A program made the translations under genes and the position numbers. DNA of 56,171 nucleotides from Stieleria mannarensis (GTDB lineage: Bacteria > Planctomycetota > Planctomycetia > Pirellulales > Pirellulaceae), in NCBI RefSeq assembly GCF_014154935.1, contig NZ_JACEHH010000059.1, positions 1 to 56,171 of the forward strand, written 5' to 3'. The notes under the pieces were generated by a model. It saw nothing but the letters and a program-made list of their open reading frames with translations, searched no databases and was not told where the DNA came from. The stretch's first letter is position 1; each line of letters opens with the position of its first letter. Positions 35,964 through 45,279 of this stretch are shown here, piece by piece.

Positions 35964-37343
35964 ATGGGCATTCGAACGCTTCTCTGGGCAGGGTTCTTCT
36001 TCGGCACCTGTATTGCCGCATTCGCGAACCCGATCTGGGGCCTGATCGGATACATCGGTCACTACACCGTGGGGCCGGAAAGCCAGTGGTGGGCGTTACC
36101 GGTCAACAGTTTAGGTCTCCGTTATTCCTTCACTTTGGCCGGTTGTACAGCGATCGGCATCTTCTTGCACCGAATGAAGTCCACCTTCCGTGGTGGGCTG
36201 CTTCACAATCAACAGAAGCTGATCCTCGTATTCTTGGGGATCGTGTGGATGACAACGCTGATCTCGCCTGAGACCGTAGGGCGGTACACATCGGTAGATC
36301 ACCCTTCGGTGAAATTGACCAAGGTGGTCATTTTTTGCTTCATGCTTTGTCACGTCGCAACGACCCTAAAGGATTTTAACCGAGTGCTGATGATTCTGGT
36401 CATCGGCGCGTTTGTGCTCGGGCAAAAAGCGTATGAAATGCCACGTTCAGCGTTCATAGGCGGGCGGCTGGAAGGTGTCGGCGGTCCCGACTTCGCCGAG
36501 TCGAATTTCTTCGCTGCGTTTCTTGTGGGGGTGCTCCCGATCATAGGCGTGCAATTCTTCCGCGCAACTGGCTATGTAAAACTTGTGTGCTTGGTCAGCG
36601 GTGTTTTTGTGACCAACGCGATTGTCCTGGCTCGCAGCCGGGGAGCCTTTTTGGCGTTGGCGGCAACCGCAATCGTTGCGGTCTTTTACGCGCCTAAACA
36701 CCTTCGCAACAAGATCTACCTGGGGCTGATCCTGGCCGCGATTGGAGCGTTTCGGCTCGCCGATGAACAGTTTCTGGAGCGCATGACGACGATCTTTGTG
36801 AGCGCAGAGGACCGCGACTCATCGTCGGACATGCGTTTGGAAGCTTGGAAGGCAGGATTGCGAATGGTCCAGAATCATCCGCTGGGAATCGGCACCGGCA
36901 ATTGGTACCAGCAAATTCCTCGTTACGCGCCTGATCTCGGAGGGCTGGATTCACACAGCACCTATGTCAAGCTGCTCGCCGAACAGGGATTTCTAGGGGC
37001 GATCGTGTTTGGATCAATCCTGTTGTCTGCATTCTTCACCTTGCGACGCGTGCGTCGGCGAGCGATCAATCTCCCGCCCGAATTGTCTATGGACTTTCAA
37101 ATGCTATCGCTTGGTTTGACACTCTCCATGGTAGGTTTTTTTCTCTGCTGTGGGTTGATCACGTTGCTGTACATGGAAGCGCTCTGGTGGTTCTTGGTGC
37201 TTCCGATTTGCTTGGAACGCACTCTGGACCATAGCGAACAAAAATGGCTTGAGGAACATCAAGCAAATCGTCAGGGGAACTCCTCGCGGATGGGGAATCA
37301 TAAAGGGGAGCATTCGCAATCGTTTCACGAGGCGACAGTTTAA
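35964..37343 (+). CDS. O-antigen ligase/polymerase-like protein (Wzy)
   Basis: This 459-residue membrane protein is the likely polymerase. It has about 11 hydrophobic segments and ends in a charged cytoplasmic tail. Early features (FANPIWGLIGYIGHY, SLGLRYSFTLAG) and RLEGVGGPDFAESNFFAAFL resemble the exosortase-A-associated O-glycosylation ligase family (TIGR03097-like). ARSRGAFLAL carries the key Arg. The large periplasmic loop has MRLEAWKAGLRMVQNHPLGIGTGNW, then LDSHSTYVKLLAEQG, with the conserved His of Wzy_C proteins. It starts 5 nt after the fusion gene. It could ligate glycan to protein instead of polymerising it; the sequence alone does not decide. Confidence 0.88.
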   Translation: MGIRTLLWAGFFFGTCIAAFANPIWGLIGYIGHYTVGPESQWWALPVNSLGLRYSFTLAGCTAIGIFLHRMKSTFRGGLLHNQQKLILVFLGIVWMTTLISPETVGRYTSVDHPSVKLTKVVIFCFMLCHVATTLKDFNRVLMILVIGAFVLGQKAYEMPRSAFIGGRLEGVGGPDFAESNFFAAFLVGVLPIIGVQFFRATGYVKLVCLVSGVFVTNAIVLARSRGAFLALAATAIVAVFYAPKHLRNKIYLGLILAAIGAFRLADEQFLERMTTIFVSAEDRDSSSDMRLEAWKAGLRMVQNHPLGIGTGNWYQQIPRYAPDLGGLDSHSTYVKLLAEQGFLGAIVFGSILLSAFFTLRRVRRRAINLPPELSMDFQMLSLGLTLSMVGFFLCCGLITLLYMEALWWFLVLPICLERTLDHSEQKWLEEHQANRQGNSSRMGNHKGEHSQSFHEATV

Positions 37344-37420
37344 CACGTTGTGTCCACCAATCTATCGATGATACGTTTTGGTGGTGCGGCCGAGTTCCGC
37401 AACATCTCGAGATCGTTCCG

Positions 37421-38611
37421 TTGACCCATTCATTGACAACAGCCGAAAAAGATAACCAAGACGTTGGTCGCAGGGGCGTCCAACGCGTGGCGATTGTCTT
37501 GTCCGAACTGAGAGCGGGGGGGATGGAACGTGTTGTGGTCCATCTGGCCTGTGGTCTGCGGGACCGGTGCGTGACGCCGCGTGTGTTTTGCCTGCAGTCG
37601 AAAGGTCCACTTGCGGCGGATCTGGAAGCAACTGGCATCGAGGTTGTCGAAATCGGCAGCCATCGTTCTTATGACCTTAAGGGGGTTTTCCGCCTGGCGG
37701 CTGAGTTGAAGACGTTTCGCCCCGATGTGATCAATGTTCACGACTACTCAAGTTTGCCATACGCCGCCGTGTCCGGGCTGTCTGTGCCGCGTAGTCCAAT
37801 TGTATTTACCGCACACGGGCTGCTTTACGAAGGATTTGATGGCAAGGAGGGGCGTTACCGACTGTTTGCGAAACGAGTCCGATCATTGACCGCTGTGTCG
37901 ACGGAAGTTTCCCGGCGGCACCGAGAGTTTCTGGATTGGCATGACGGCATCTCCATCGTCCCGAACGGCGTGCCGTCAATTGAGACCTCTGCAGAGATAC
38001 GACATGGAGTTCGGCAAGAGCTCAACATTCAAAACGACGAAGTTGTTTTCCTGGCTGTCGGCAACCCCCGGCCGGAAAAAGCTTTTGAGGATTTGATTTC
38101 CGCTGCAGCGAGTGTCGCCCGCGACTCACCAATGCGTCCGTTTTCGGTCTTGATTGCGGGCACGCTACGCGAAGACGAATACTGTACCCGTTTGCAACGC
38201 CTTGCCATGGAGTCTGCGGTACCTGGCCTTCGGTTGCTTGGCTTCCGTAGCGACGTTCAACGTTTGTATTCCGCAGCCGATGTGTTGGTCGTGTCCAGTC
38301 GAAGTGAGGGACTTCCGATGGTGATCTTAGAAGCGATGACTGCCGGGCTGCCTATTCTCAGCACGCGCGTGGGAGGAATTCCTGATGCATTGCCGAAGAA
38401 CTGTGGGCGACTTGTTCAGGCAGGTAATCCCAGCGAATTGGCGAATGGGCTCAATGCATTTTTGTCCATGCCATCGCAAGAGTTGCGGAAGATGGGTGAT
38501 CGCGGACGTGGCTATGCTCGACAACGATTTAGTGTGGACGCGATGATTTCACGCTACCTCGATGTCTTTGCACTTGGAAATACGTCGAACAAGCCGGTGC
38601 AATCGGCATGA
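37421..38611 (+). CDS. Glycosyltransferase family 4
   Basis: A GT4 enzyme of 396 residues that probably adds one sugar of the repeat unit. RVAIVLSELRAGGMERVVVHLA is a typical N-terminal loop. INVHDYSSLPYAAVSGLSV, SIVPNGVPSIETS, LAVGNPRPEKAFEDLI, GLRLLGFRSDVQRLYSAADVLVVSSRSEGLPMVILEAM (with the EX7E motif near SEGLPMVILE) and RVGGIPDA complete the GT-B fold. No ATG is available; TTG at 37421 or TTG at 37433 must start it, which suggests weak or coupled translation. Its stop overlaps the next start (ATGA). Confidence 0.9.
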   Translation: MTHSLTTAEKDNQDVGRRGVQRVAIVLSELRAGGMERVVVHLACGLRDRCVTPRVFCLQSKGPLAADLEATGIEVVEIGSHRSYDLKGVFRLAAELKTFRPDVINVHDYSSLPYAAVSGLSVPRSPIVFTAHGLLYEGFDGKEGRYRLFAKRVRSLTAVSTEVSRRHREFLDWHDGISIVPNGVPSIETSAEIRHGVRQELNIQNDEVVFLAVGNPRPEKAFEDLISAAASVARDSPMRPFSVLIAGTLREDEYCTRLQRLAMESAVPGLRLLGFRSDVQRLYSAADVLVVSSRSEGLPMVILEAMTAGLPILSTRVGGIPDALPKNCGRLVQAGNPSELANGLNAFLSMPSQELRKMGDRGRGYARQRFSVDAMISRYLDVFALGNTSNKPVQSA

Positions 38612-39834
38612 AAATCCTATCGTTTTCGTATTGCTACCCGAATCAAAGCAACCCGACATGGGGTGTGTTTGTGCAACATCGGGTTGCGGCGATTGGCAAG
38701 AGGGCTGAAGTCCGCGTCGTGTCGCCGATTCCCTGGTTTCCGTTGATCGCCAGAAGTCAAAAGGATCCGGGACCGGCCGAGGATCACTGGTGTGGTCTTA
38801 CGGTCTATCGCCCAAAGTTCTTGTGTACTCCCAAAGTCTTTAAATCACTTGATGGAAAACTCTATCGACGCTGGATTCAACCGTGGTTTGATCAGTTCGT
38901 TGATCGGTTCAAGCCTGATGTGCTAGACGCGCATTTCGTTTGGCCGGACGGCGTCGGTGTAGCTGGTTTGGCGCGCCGCGCGAAACTTCCGTATTCGATC
39001 ACGCTTCGAGGAAAACTGTATCCCTGTCTTGAAGAGGCTTCTCAACGTCGTCAATGCGTTGACGCACTGGTTCATGCGGATCTGGTGATCAGCGTCGATC
39101 CGCGAATGGCTCAGGTTGCCGAGGATCTCGGTGTAGGGGCGGAGCGAATCAAAGTGATCCCGAACGGAGTCGAGATTGATCGATTCCGGATCGGAGATCG
39201 CATGGAAGCGAGACGCGAGTTGGGCCTGCCGCTAGATGGTCGCCTGATCGTCACCGTCGCACACCTCGGTCAGCGCAAGGGCCATCATGAAACGATCGCT
39301 GCACTTGAGAAACTGGCCCGTGACGTGAATCTGGTGCTGGTCGGCGGGCCCGGGCCACTTGGCGGCGATGGCAATAACTTGCGACAGCTAGCTGCCAGTC
39401 ATGGAGTTACGGACCGATTGATCATTGCGGGAAAGCAATCGCACGAATTGATTCCTAAATACTATCAGGCAGCTGACATCAGCGTGCTCGCGTCGTGGCG
39501 CGAAGGTTGTCCAAACGCAGTGCTTGAAAGTTTGGCCTGCGGAACACCCGTCGTCGCAACCGATGTAGGGTCCGTCCGTTGGATGATCGACGATGGCATC
39601 AATGGCCGCGTCGTTCCTGTGCGTGACGCCGAACAACTGCGCGACGGAATACAGCGCGTGCTCGACGATCCACCTCCCTCGGATCGAGTGCGTTCATCAC
39701 CGGTCGTCCGGTCATGGGATGCGGTTGCCGAAGACGTGCTGAATGCGTGGACCGGCGTCCTGCATCGTGCCCCTATGGCAGCGGTGGTAAACCCGTTGTC
39801 CAATTCCTCCAGAAGTCGTCTCGAATGCAACTAG
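38608..39834 (+). CDS. Glycosyltransferase family 4
   Basis: A second GT4 enzyme, 408 residues, overlapping the previous gene by 4 nt. Motifs: ILSFSYCYPNQSNPTWGVFVQHR (N-terminal acceptor loop), DAHFVWPDGVGVAGLARR, ITLRGKLYP, KVIPNGVEIDRFRIG, TVAHLGQRKGHHETI, LVGGPGPLGGD, ISVLASWREGCPNAVLESLACGTPVVATDVG (EX7E region) and INGRVVPVRD. The arrangement matches active family members. Its acceptor and donor are unknown. The last 10 nt overlap the ATP-grasp gene. Confidence 0.9.
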   Translation: MKILSFSYCYPNQSNPTWGVFVQHRVAAIGKRAEVRVVSPIPWFPLIARSQKDPGPAEDHWCGLTVYRPKFLCTPKVFKSLDGKLYRRWIQPWFDQFVDRFKPDVLDAHFVWPDGVGVAGLARRAKLPYSITLRGKLYPCLEEASQRRQCVDALVHADLVISVDPRMAQVAEDLGVGAERIKVIPNGVEIDRFRIGDRMEARRELGLPLDGRLIVTVAHLGQRKGHHETIAALEKLARDVNLVLVGGPGPLGGDGNNLRQLAASHGVTDRLIIAGKQSHELIPKYYQAADISVLASWREGCPNAVLESLACGTPVVATDVGSVRWMIDDGINGRVVPVRDAEQLRDGIQRVLDDPPPSDRVRSSPVVRSWDAVAEDVLNAWTGVLHRAPMAAVVNPLSNSSRSRLECN

Positions 39835-41072
39835 TTCGAAAAATCAAAAGGAAGCCCTCCACGGAGCGGAGACGCAAGGTGCTCGCGCTCTGCGGCGACA
39901 GTCAAGTCGGCTTGTGGATGTTGCGGAGCCTGGCACAAAACGGTCTGACGGTCTACGCAGTGTGCAAATCATCCGAGGGACAAGCGGCACACAGCCGCTA
40001 TTGCTCGGGCGCCTGGGCCTTGGATCAAGGCGACGATGCGGCGACGCCCGCAGAACAAGTCGTGAGACTCGCCAAGGAATTGGAAGTCGGATCGGTGATG
40101 CCGATCTCCGAGGCCTTTCATGCGTCGCTGATTCAGATTCGAGATCAGCTCGAACCCGAGATCCACCTCTTCTCGCCGTCGGCGGAGTCGTTTGAGAAAG
40201 CGACAGATAAAGAGTACCTGCACAACTTGTGTCTCGAGCTGGGCGTGCCAGTGGCGAAGGGGATGAGGTTGGATAAGCTGATCGCGAGTGGTCATGACAC
40301 CTTGAAGTTTCCGTTGGTGTTGCGGACGTGCCGGCAGAATTCGGATGAGGGACAAGCGCCCTGGAAGGCGGCATATGCCCGTGACGCTGCAGAGCTCCAA
40401 CGCCTTTGCGACGAAGTCCGTGACTGTCCTCAAAACGTTATTGTCCAGGAGTACCATAGCGGCGTTGAAGACCACGTCCACATGTTGATGCATCGCGGCG
40501 ATTTGTTCATGGTTGGTGAATATATCGGAGAGTATCATTCGCCACTCGCAGGCGGAGTGACGGTCCAGCGTGTGTCGTGCTACCACGAGCGAGTCGTGAA
40601 AGATGCCGTACGTCTGCTTCAAACGCTTGGCTGGGATGGGGTCGCGACCTGTCAGTTTCACTATGACATTGAAACGGACGAATACATTTTCTTGGAAATC
40701 AACCCCCGGATGTGTGGCGGACAGCCGACGGTGATCATGGCAGGATTTCATTCGCCATTCCTGCTTTGGCAAAGCCACTTTGAACCCGAGAAGATGCGTA
40801 AAACCGGATACCGCAAGGGCCTTCGGACGCGGATCTTAGGGGGGAGTGCGAATTGGATGTTGGCGATGATTCGAGGCGATGAATTACCACCGGATCAGCA
40901 ACGCTTATCTACCTTTGGAACGCTGATGCGGTTTCTTTGGAACTCCGGTCCATGGACAAAAGACGACTCATTCAGCATTCGGGATCCAAAGCCGTTCTTC
41001 ATTGATCTGAAACAGATGTTTATCAAGCGTATCATGAAGCGGCGTGATTACAGACCTATTGATTTATCTTAG
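39825..41072 (+). CDS. ATP-grasp domain protein
   Basis: A second ATP-grasp enzyme, 415 residues, without a phosphatase domain. After a basic N-terminus, VLALCGDSQVGLWMLRSLAQNG is the pre-ATP-grasp strand, followed by EKATDKEYLHNLCLELGVP. FPLVLRTCRQN lies where the ATP-binding lysine is expected, but the Lys appears to be replaced there. VIVQEYHSGVEDHVHML and EYIFLEINPRMCGG (Glu and Asn for Mg binding) are intact. It is only distantly similar to the ATP-grasp part at 34192. It may ligate a carboxylate to an amino group on the glycan or a precursor (inference). ATG 39825 gives a natural length and overlaps the previous stop by 10 nt. Confidence 0.83.
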   Translation: MQLVRKIKRKPSTERRRKVLALCGDSQVGLWMLRSLAQNGLTVYAVCKSSEGQAAHSRYCSGAWALDQGDDAATPAEQVVRLAKELEVGSVMPISEAFHASLIQIRDQLEPEIHLFSPSAESFEKATDKEYLHNLCLELGVPVAKGMRLDKLIASGHDTLKFPLVLRTCRQNSDEGQAPWKAAYARDAAELQRLCDEVRDCPQNVIVQEYHSGVEDHVHMLMHRGDLFMVGEYIGEYHSPLAGGVTVQRVSCYHERVVKDAVRLLQTLGWDGVATCQFHYDIETDEYIFLEINPRMCGGQPTVIMAGFHSPFLLWQSHFEPEKMRKTGYRKGLRTRILGGSANWMLAMIRGDELPPDQQRLSTFGTLMRFLWNSGPWTKDDSFSIRDPKPFFIDLKQMFIKRIMKRRDYRPIDLS

Positions 41073-41153
41073 TAAAATGCACTGGTGCTGGTAAACAGAT
41101 CGTGCTGAAATTGCCTACATCAACGGAAGTCACATGAGATCGGAGTTGTACGT

Positions 41154-41936
41154 ATGGGTGTGATTGGCGGAACGCTTGGCTATTCAATCCTGAAACAAAT
41201 CAGTCCGCGCACTCATGTGGAAAACGGTAAGCGGGAACCGGGTGCCGAATTGACGGCGGAGTCGATCAACGCGGATGACAAAGCCGAAAGTCTTCTTGGT
41301 GCCGATATTTTTGCCGCGGCACGCGACAAGAAGGTTGTCGACTTTGGCTGCGGCTATGGAATTCAAGTGATCCAGCTGGCGCAAAGCGGAGCGAGTGAGG
41401 TTATCGGAATCGACATCCGCGAAGAGGTCTTGGAGGTTGGAAGGCAGTTGGCAGACAAGGCGGGGGTCAGCGACCGCTGTAAATTCTATCAGCACTACGA
41501 CGGCAAAGCCGACGTGATCCTTTCGGTAGACTCTTTTGAACACTTCGAGGATCCCGGGCAGATCTTGGCGATGATGGGTGAGATGCTGGCAGATGATGGT
41601 GAAGTGATCATTTCGTTCGGACCCACATGGTACCACCCGCGGGGCGGTCACTCGTTTAGCGTTTTTCCCTGGGCTCACTTGGTGTTTACCGAAAAGGCTC
41701 TGATTCGATGGCGAGCCGATTTTCAATCCGACGGAGCGACGCGGTTCAGTGAGGTCTCGGGAGGTCTGAATCAGATGACGATTCGTCGCTTCGAGAAGAT
41801 AGTTCGAGAGAGTCCGTTGCGTGTCGCGTCATTGAAGCTCATTCCAATTAACCCGCTTCGCATTTTTCACAATCCTCTGACGCGAGAGTTTTTCACCTCC
41901 GTCGTCCAATGCCGGTTGACACATCGCAAAAACTGA
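41154..41936 (+). CDS. Class I SAM-dependent methyltransferase
   Basis: A 260-residue methyltransferase. VVDFGCGYGIQVIQLAQSGA (about 62-81) is the SAM-binding loop, and EVIGIDIREEVLEVG holds the acidic residue that binds the ribose. ADVILSVDSFEHFEDPGQIL is the post-II motif, with GEVIISFGPTWYHPRGGH after it. The C-terminal half (FSVFPWAHLVFTEKALIRW) is seen in methyltransferases of surface-glycan clusters. It probably O-methylates a sugar, perhaps as a cap. It starts a new block 81 nt after the ATP-grasp gene. Confidence 0.87.
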   Translation: MGVIGGTLGYSILKQISPRTHVENGKREPGAELTAESINADDKAESLLGADIFAAARDKKVVDFGCGYGIQVIQLAQSGASEVIGIDIREEVLEVGRQLADKAGVSDRCKFYQHYDGKADVILSVDSFEHFEDPGQILAMMGEMLADDGEVIISFGPTWYHPRGGHSFSVFPWAHLVFTEKALIRWRADFQSDGATRFSEVSGGLNQMTIRRFEKIVRESPLRVASLKLIPINPLRIFHNPLTREFFTSVVQCRLTHRKN

Positions 41937-41986
41937 TCGGATTTGAACCGGCCATTGGGTTCGATACGCGTACCCATCGGTAAACC

Positions 41987-43003
41987 ATGACGCATTCGTT
42001 CCACCAACCGAGCGTTTACATCACGTTTGATGTGGAGTGCAGTATGGGAGGGGCTTGGAGCAATGAAAGCCTCAAACCCGTTTCTCCCGCTCGCGGGATC
42101 TGGGGAGAGTATGGGGATCAGCGGCTGGGAATCCCTTTGATCGTCGACATTTTGAATGACTACGGCCTGGCGGCCACATTCTTTGTCGATGCGTTTACGG
42201 ATGATCAGGGATATGACGGACAGACCGAACCGGTTTGCCAGTACTTGCTCGACCGCGGACAGGACGTCCAACTGCATATCCATCCGAACAAGAAGCACTA
42301 TGGAATGAAGATGCGGGGTGAACCGTATCCGATGGAAGATAATTTTGCCGGTCTGAGTGCCGATCAGCAACTTGCACTGCTTCAAGAGGGCACCGAGCGG
42401 ATGACGCAGTGGACCGGATTGCGTCCGGCCGCCTTTCGGGCGGGGAATATGGGCGCGTCGGAGCAGACGTTAAAACAGCTTGCAAAAGTTGGAATACGTG
42501 TGGACAGCAGCTACACTTTCGGGAGCCGATTTTGCCGGTTCGAACACACTGATCCGTTCAATGGGTCGAAGTGGTATGACGATGTGCTGGAGTTGGCTCT
42601 TTCCGGATTCTATCAGCCCAAGATTCCACCGCTGCGTCCGACGAAGAAGGTCGATCCCGTGGGGGTCTCGTTTGGTGAATGCCGGGACGCGATCAGCGCG
42701 ATTTGCGGCGCCGGTGCGGATGCCGTGTTGATTTTGCATAGCTTTAGTCTGTTCAAGTGGCGTAATTCACAATTCGACGGAGGGCGGATCAATCGGATTG
42801 TGAAGCGACGATTTCGTGAAACGTGTCGTTGGCTGGCGGAACACGCCGCGAAATACCCTTGCCAGACATTTAAGGAAGTGGCCGCTGCCGTTGACGCCGG
42901 GATTTATCAAGCCCGCGAAGTGCCGCCATGTCATTTGGGGCGGCCGATCAGGGCATTGATTCGAAAGGGAGTGCAGGGCTGGAACAACGTGTATTGGACG
43001 TGA
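41987..43003 (+). CDS. Divergent NodB-like protein, copy 1
   Basis: 338 residues with a NodB-like fold. YITFDVECSMGGAW (Asp15, Glu17) replaces the usual TFDDG. LAATFFVDAFT is the next strand. LHIHPNKKHY (His97, His99) replaces HxxxH, and PAAFRAGNMGASE has the conserved Arg. LILHSFSLFKW has the late His. The closest relative in the window is the gene at 44192, which has the same length and the same C-terminal YPCQTF and WNN(V/L)YWT ending. Whether it deacetylates or cleaves the glycan is not known. Confidence 0.83.
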   Translation: MTHSFHQPSVYITFDVECSMGGAWSNESLKPVSPARGIWGEYGDQRLGIPLIVDILNDYGLAATFFVDAFTDDQGYDGQTEPVCQYLLDRGQDVQLHIHPNKKHYGMKMRGEPYPMEDNFAGLSADQQLALLQEGTERMTQWTGLRPAAFRAGNMGASEQTLKQLAKVGIRVDSSYTFGSRFCRFEHTDPFNGSKWYDDVLELALSGFYQPKIPPLRPTKKVDPVGVSFGECRDAISAICGAGADAVLILHSFSLFKWRNSQFDGGRINRIVKRRFRETCRWLAEHAAKYPCQTFKEVAAAVDAGIYQAREVPPCHLGRPIRALIRKGVQGWNNVYWT

Positions 43004-43068
43004 AAGAGGTTTGCGTTTCGAGACTTCCATACCGTTGGATTGTTCATTGCCGCTCCCTACTTGATAGG

Positions 43069-44103
43069 ATGTCAAAGTCAAACAACCGAAGAGTTGCCAG
43101 TAATGTATTGCGAGCACTGGTGTACTGTTATGTGCTGGCGATCATTGGCGTCTGGTTGCTGTTTCACTCTGTTGGCGATCGTTGGTGGTTCGCAACCCTC
43201 TTGCTTTACGGGCCGAGGTGGGTCTACCTCGCTCCGGCCGGATTGCTGGTTCCCGCGACAATCGTGCTCCAGCCTGCTCGAACATTGATTCCACTCGGTT
43301 TGTGCAGCTGTCTTGCATTGTTTTCTTTGATGGGAATGAATCTTCCGTGGCGGTCATGGGGCGGGGCAAGTGAGTCGGATCTGTGTGTGTTGAGCTACAA
43401 CTTGCATCGCTGCCGAGTTGACCAGAGGCGATTCTCTGAGCTGCTCGAGGAGCAACAGCCCGACGTGATCGCGTTTCAAGAATACGCGGGGTATCGTCGT
43501 CACGAATGGTGGCAGCCCGATGAGACTTGGTATAGCGCACGCCGCGGTGAGCTGATGGTCGTGTCTCGATTCCCCATCAAACGTGTCGAAATCTCATTCT
43601 CACGCTGGCCTCCGGACCAGAGGCCATTTCTCAATGCGATGTACTGCGTGTTGGAAACACCGCAAGGAGAACTCGGTTTTTGCAATCTGCACATCGATAC
43701 GCCGCGTCGCGCCCTCGGCGCTGTGCTGGACCGTGAGCGAATTATCAAGTTTGAAAACGCAGGCTACGCGGATTATCGCCTGAAGTGCCGTCAACTGGAA
43801 TCGAAGGAACTCCGGCAGTGGCTGTCAAGCTTCCCCGGCCCCAAGCTGATCGCGGGCGACTTCAATATGCCGACAGATAGCTTGATCTATCGCGACGATT
43901 GGAATGCCTTCCGAAACTCATTCGGTTGGGCAGGATGGGGCCTGGGTTTCACAAAACAAACGGTCATCCGTCAACATGAATACGGATTGCGGATCGATCA
44001 TGTCCTGACAGACGATCACTCTACGCCATTGAAATGTTGGGTCGGGCCCGATCTCGGATCCGATCACTTGCCACTGTTCGCCGAAATCGCCAGACGCGAT
44101 TGA
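43069..44103 (+). CDS. Membrane endonuclease/exonuclease/phosphatase family protein
   Basis: 344 residues. The N-terminus carries two or three hydrophobic helices (about 15-100: VYCYVLAIIGVWLLF, VYLAPAGLLVPATIV, LGLCSCLALFSLM). The EEP domain follows: LCVLSYNLHR, PDVIAFQEYAG with the catalytic Glu, KLIAGDFNMPTDS with Asp and Asn, RIDHVLT and LGSDHLPLFAEIA with the final catalytic His. The catalytic set looks complete. The topology suggests a phosphodiesterase acting at the outer face of the inner membrane, for example on lipid or glycan phosphodiesters, rather than a nuclease (inference). It lies between the two paralogous NodB-like genes. ATG 43069 excludes 47 residues that overlap the previous gene. 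Confidence 0.85.
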   Translation: MSKSNNRRVASNVLRALVYCYVLAIIGVWLLFHSVGDRWWFATLLLYGPRWVYLAPAGLLVPATIVLQPARTLIPLGLCSCLALFSLMGMNLPWRSWGGASESDLCVLSYNLHRCRVDQRRFSELLEEQQPDVIAFQEYAGYRRHEWWQPDETWYSARRGELMVVSRFPIKRVEISFSRWPPDQRPFLNAMYCVLETPQGELGFCNLHIDTPRRALGAVLDRERIIKFENAGYADYRLKCRQLESKELRQWLSSFPGPKLIAGDFNMPTDSLIYRDDWNAFRNSFGWAGWGLGFTKQTVIRQHEYGLRIDHVLTDDHSTPLKCWVGPDLGSDHLPLFAEIARRD

Positions 44104-44191
44104 GGTGTTGCCGTTGTGCTGATCCGATCGAGCGTTCCAGATCTGTTGTAACAGGCTCCTCGCGTCTTTTAACAAAGTCCGTCATCCATCC

Positions 44192-45244
44192 ATGCAAACG
44201 AAATTCGAAACTGCACCGCCGGTTAATCCGTCAAACGATTTTGTCCAGCCGGGGGTCTACCTGACCTTCGACGTCGAATGCAGCATGGGCGGTGCCTGGG
44301 CAGATCCCAACTTGAAACCCGTCCCCCCGTCACGCGCGATCTGGGGTGAGTATGGCGACCAAAAACTGGGGATTCCACTGATCGTCAAGATCTTGGAAGA
44401 TCACGGCTTGGCCGCGACCTTTTTCGTTGATGCATTCACCGAAGACCAGGGCTTTGAAGGGCTGACCGAACCGGTATGTACGTACCTGCTTGACCATGGC
44501 CAGGACGTCCAACTGCACGTTCATCCCAATAAGAAGCATTACGCGATGAAGATGCGCGGGGAGGAACACCCATTTGAAGACAATATCGGCGCATTAGCTC
44601 CCGATGCTCAGCTCGTTTTGCTTCAAGAAGGTGCTGATCGTCTTCAACGGTGGACAGGACAATCGCCGGCGGCCTTTCGGGCTGGGAATGGGGGTGCATC
44701 GGAAGAAACGCTTGTTCAACTTGAGAAGGTTGGAATCCACGTCGATAGCAGCTACACGTTTTCGGGATCTGCATGTCTGTTTGACCAATCCGAAGCGTAC
44801 AACGGCTCCAAATTTTATGGAAACGTCCTTGAACTTGGACTATCCGGTTTTCTTCAGCCAAACCTGCCACCGCTGCTTCCCCAAAAAGCTCTCGACCCGG
44901 TCGGAATCTCATTTGCCGAGTGCCGTGACACGATTCAGTCTGTTTGTGACGCAGGGGCCGATGCGGTGTTGATCCTGCACAGTTTCAGTCTATTCAAATG
45001 GAAGAACGTTCAATACGACGGAGGGCGGCTCAATCGAATAGTCACCAGCCGTTTTCGACGGACCTGTCGCTGGCTTGCCGAGCACGCCTCCGAGTATCCA
45101 TGCCAAACTTTCTTGGATGTCAGTCGAGCGGTCGATGCCGGAACCTATCAGGCCAGGGCGGTTCCGCCCTGTCGATTGAATCGCCCGCTACGTTCCTACG
45201 CACGCAAGGCTGCTCAGGTTTGGAACAACCTCTACTGGACCTAA
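44192..45244 (+). CDS. Divergent NodB-like protein, copy 2
   Basis: A 350-residue paralogue of the product at 41987. It has YLTFDVECSMGGAW (Asp27, Glu29), IWGEYGDQKLGIPLIV, LHVHPNKKHY and the Arg-containing PAAFRAGNGGASE. Copies 1 and 2 keep the same motifs along the whole length but differ at many other positions, including the loop SGSACLFDQSEAYNG against GSRFCRFEHTDPFNG. They are old duplicates, perhaps with different substrates. It may process the same polymer as copy 1. Confidence 0.83.
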   Translation: MQTKFETAPPVNPSNDFVQPGVYLTFDVECSMGGAWADPNLKPVPPSRAIWGEYGDQKLGIPLIVKILEDHGLAATFFVDAFTEDQGFEGLTEPVCTYLLDHGQDVQLHVHPNKKHYAMKMRGEEHPFEDNIGALAPDAQLVLLQEGADRLQRWTGQSPAAFRAGNGGASEETLVQLEKVGIHVDSSYTFSGSACLFDQSEAYNGSKFYGNVLELGLSGFLQPNLPPLLPQKALDPVGISFAECRDTIQSVCDAGADAVLILHSFSLFKWKNVQYDGGRLNRIVTSRFRRTCRWLAEHASEYPCQTFLDVSRAVDAGTYQARAVPPCRLNRPLRSYARKAAQVWNNLYWT

Positions 45245-45279
45245 CCCCCGACGAATCAAATCTGAACGAGGAATCATCA

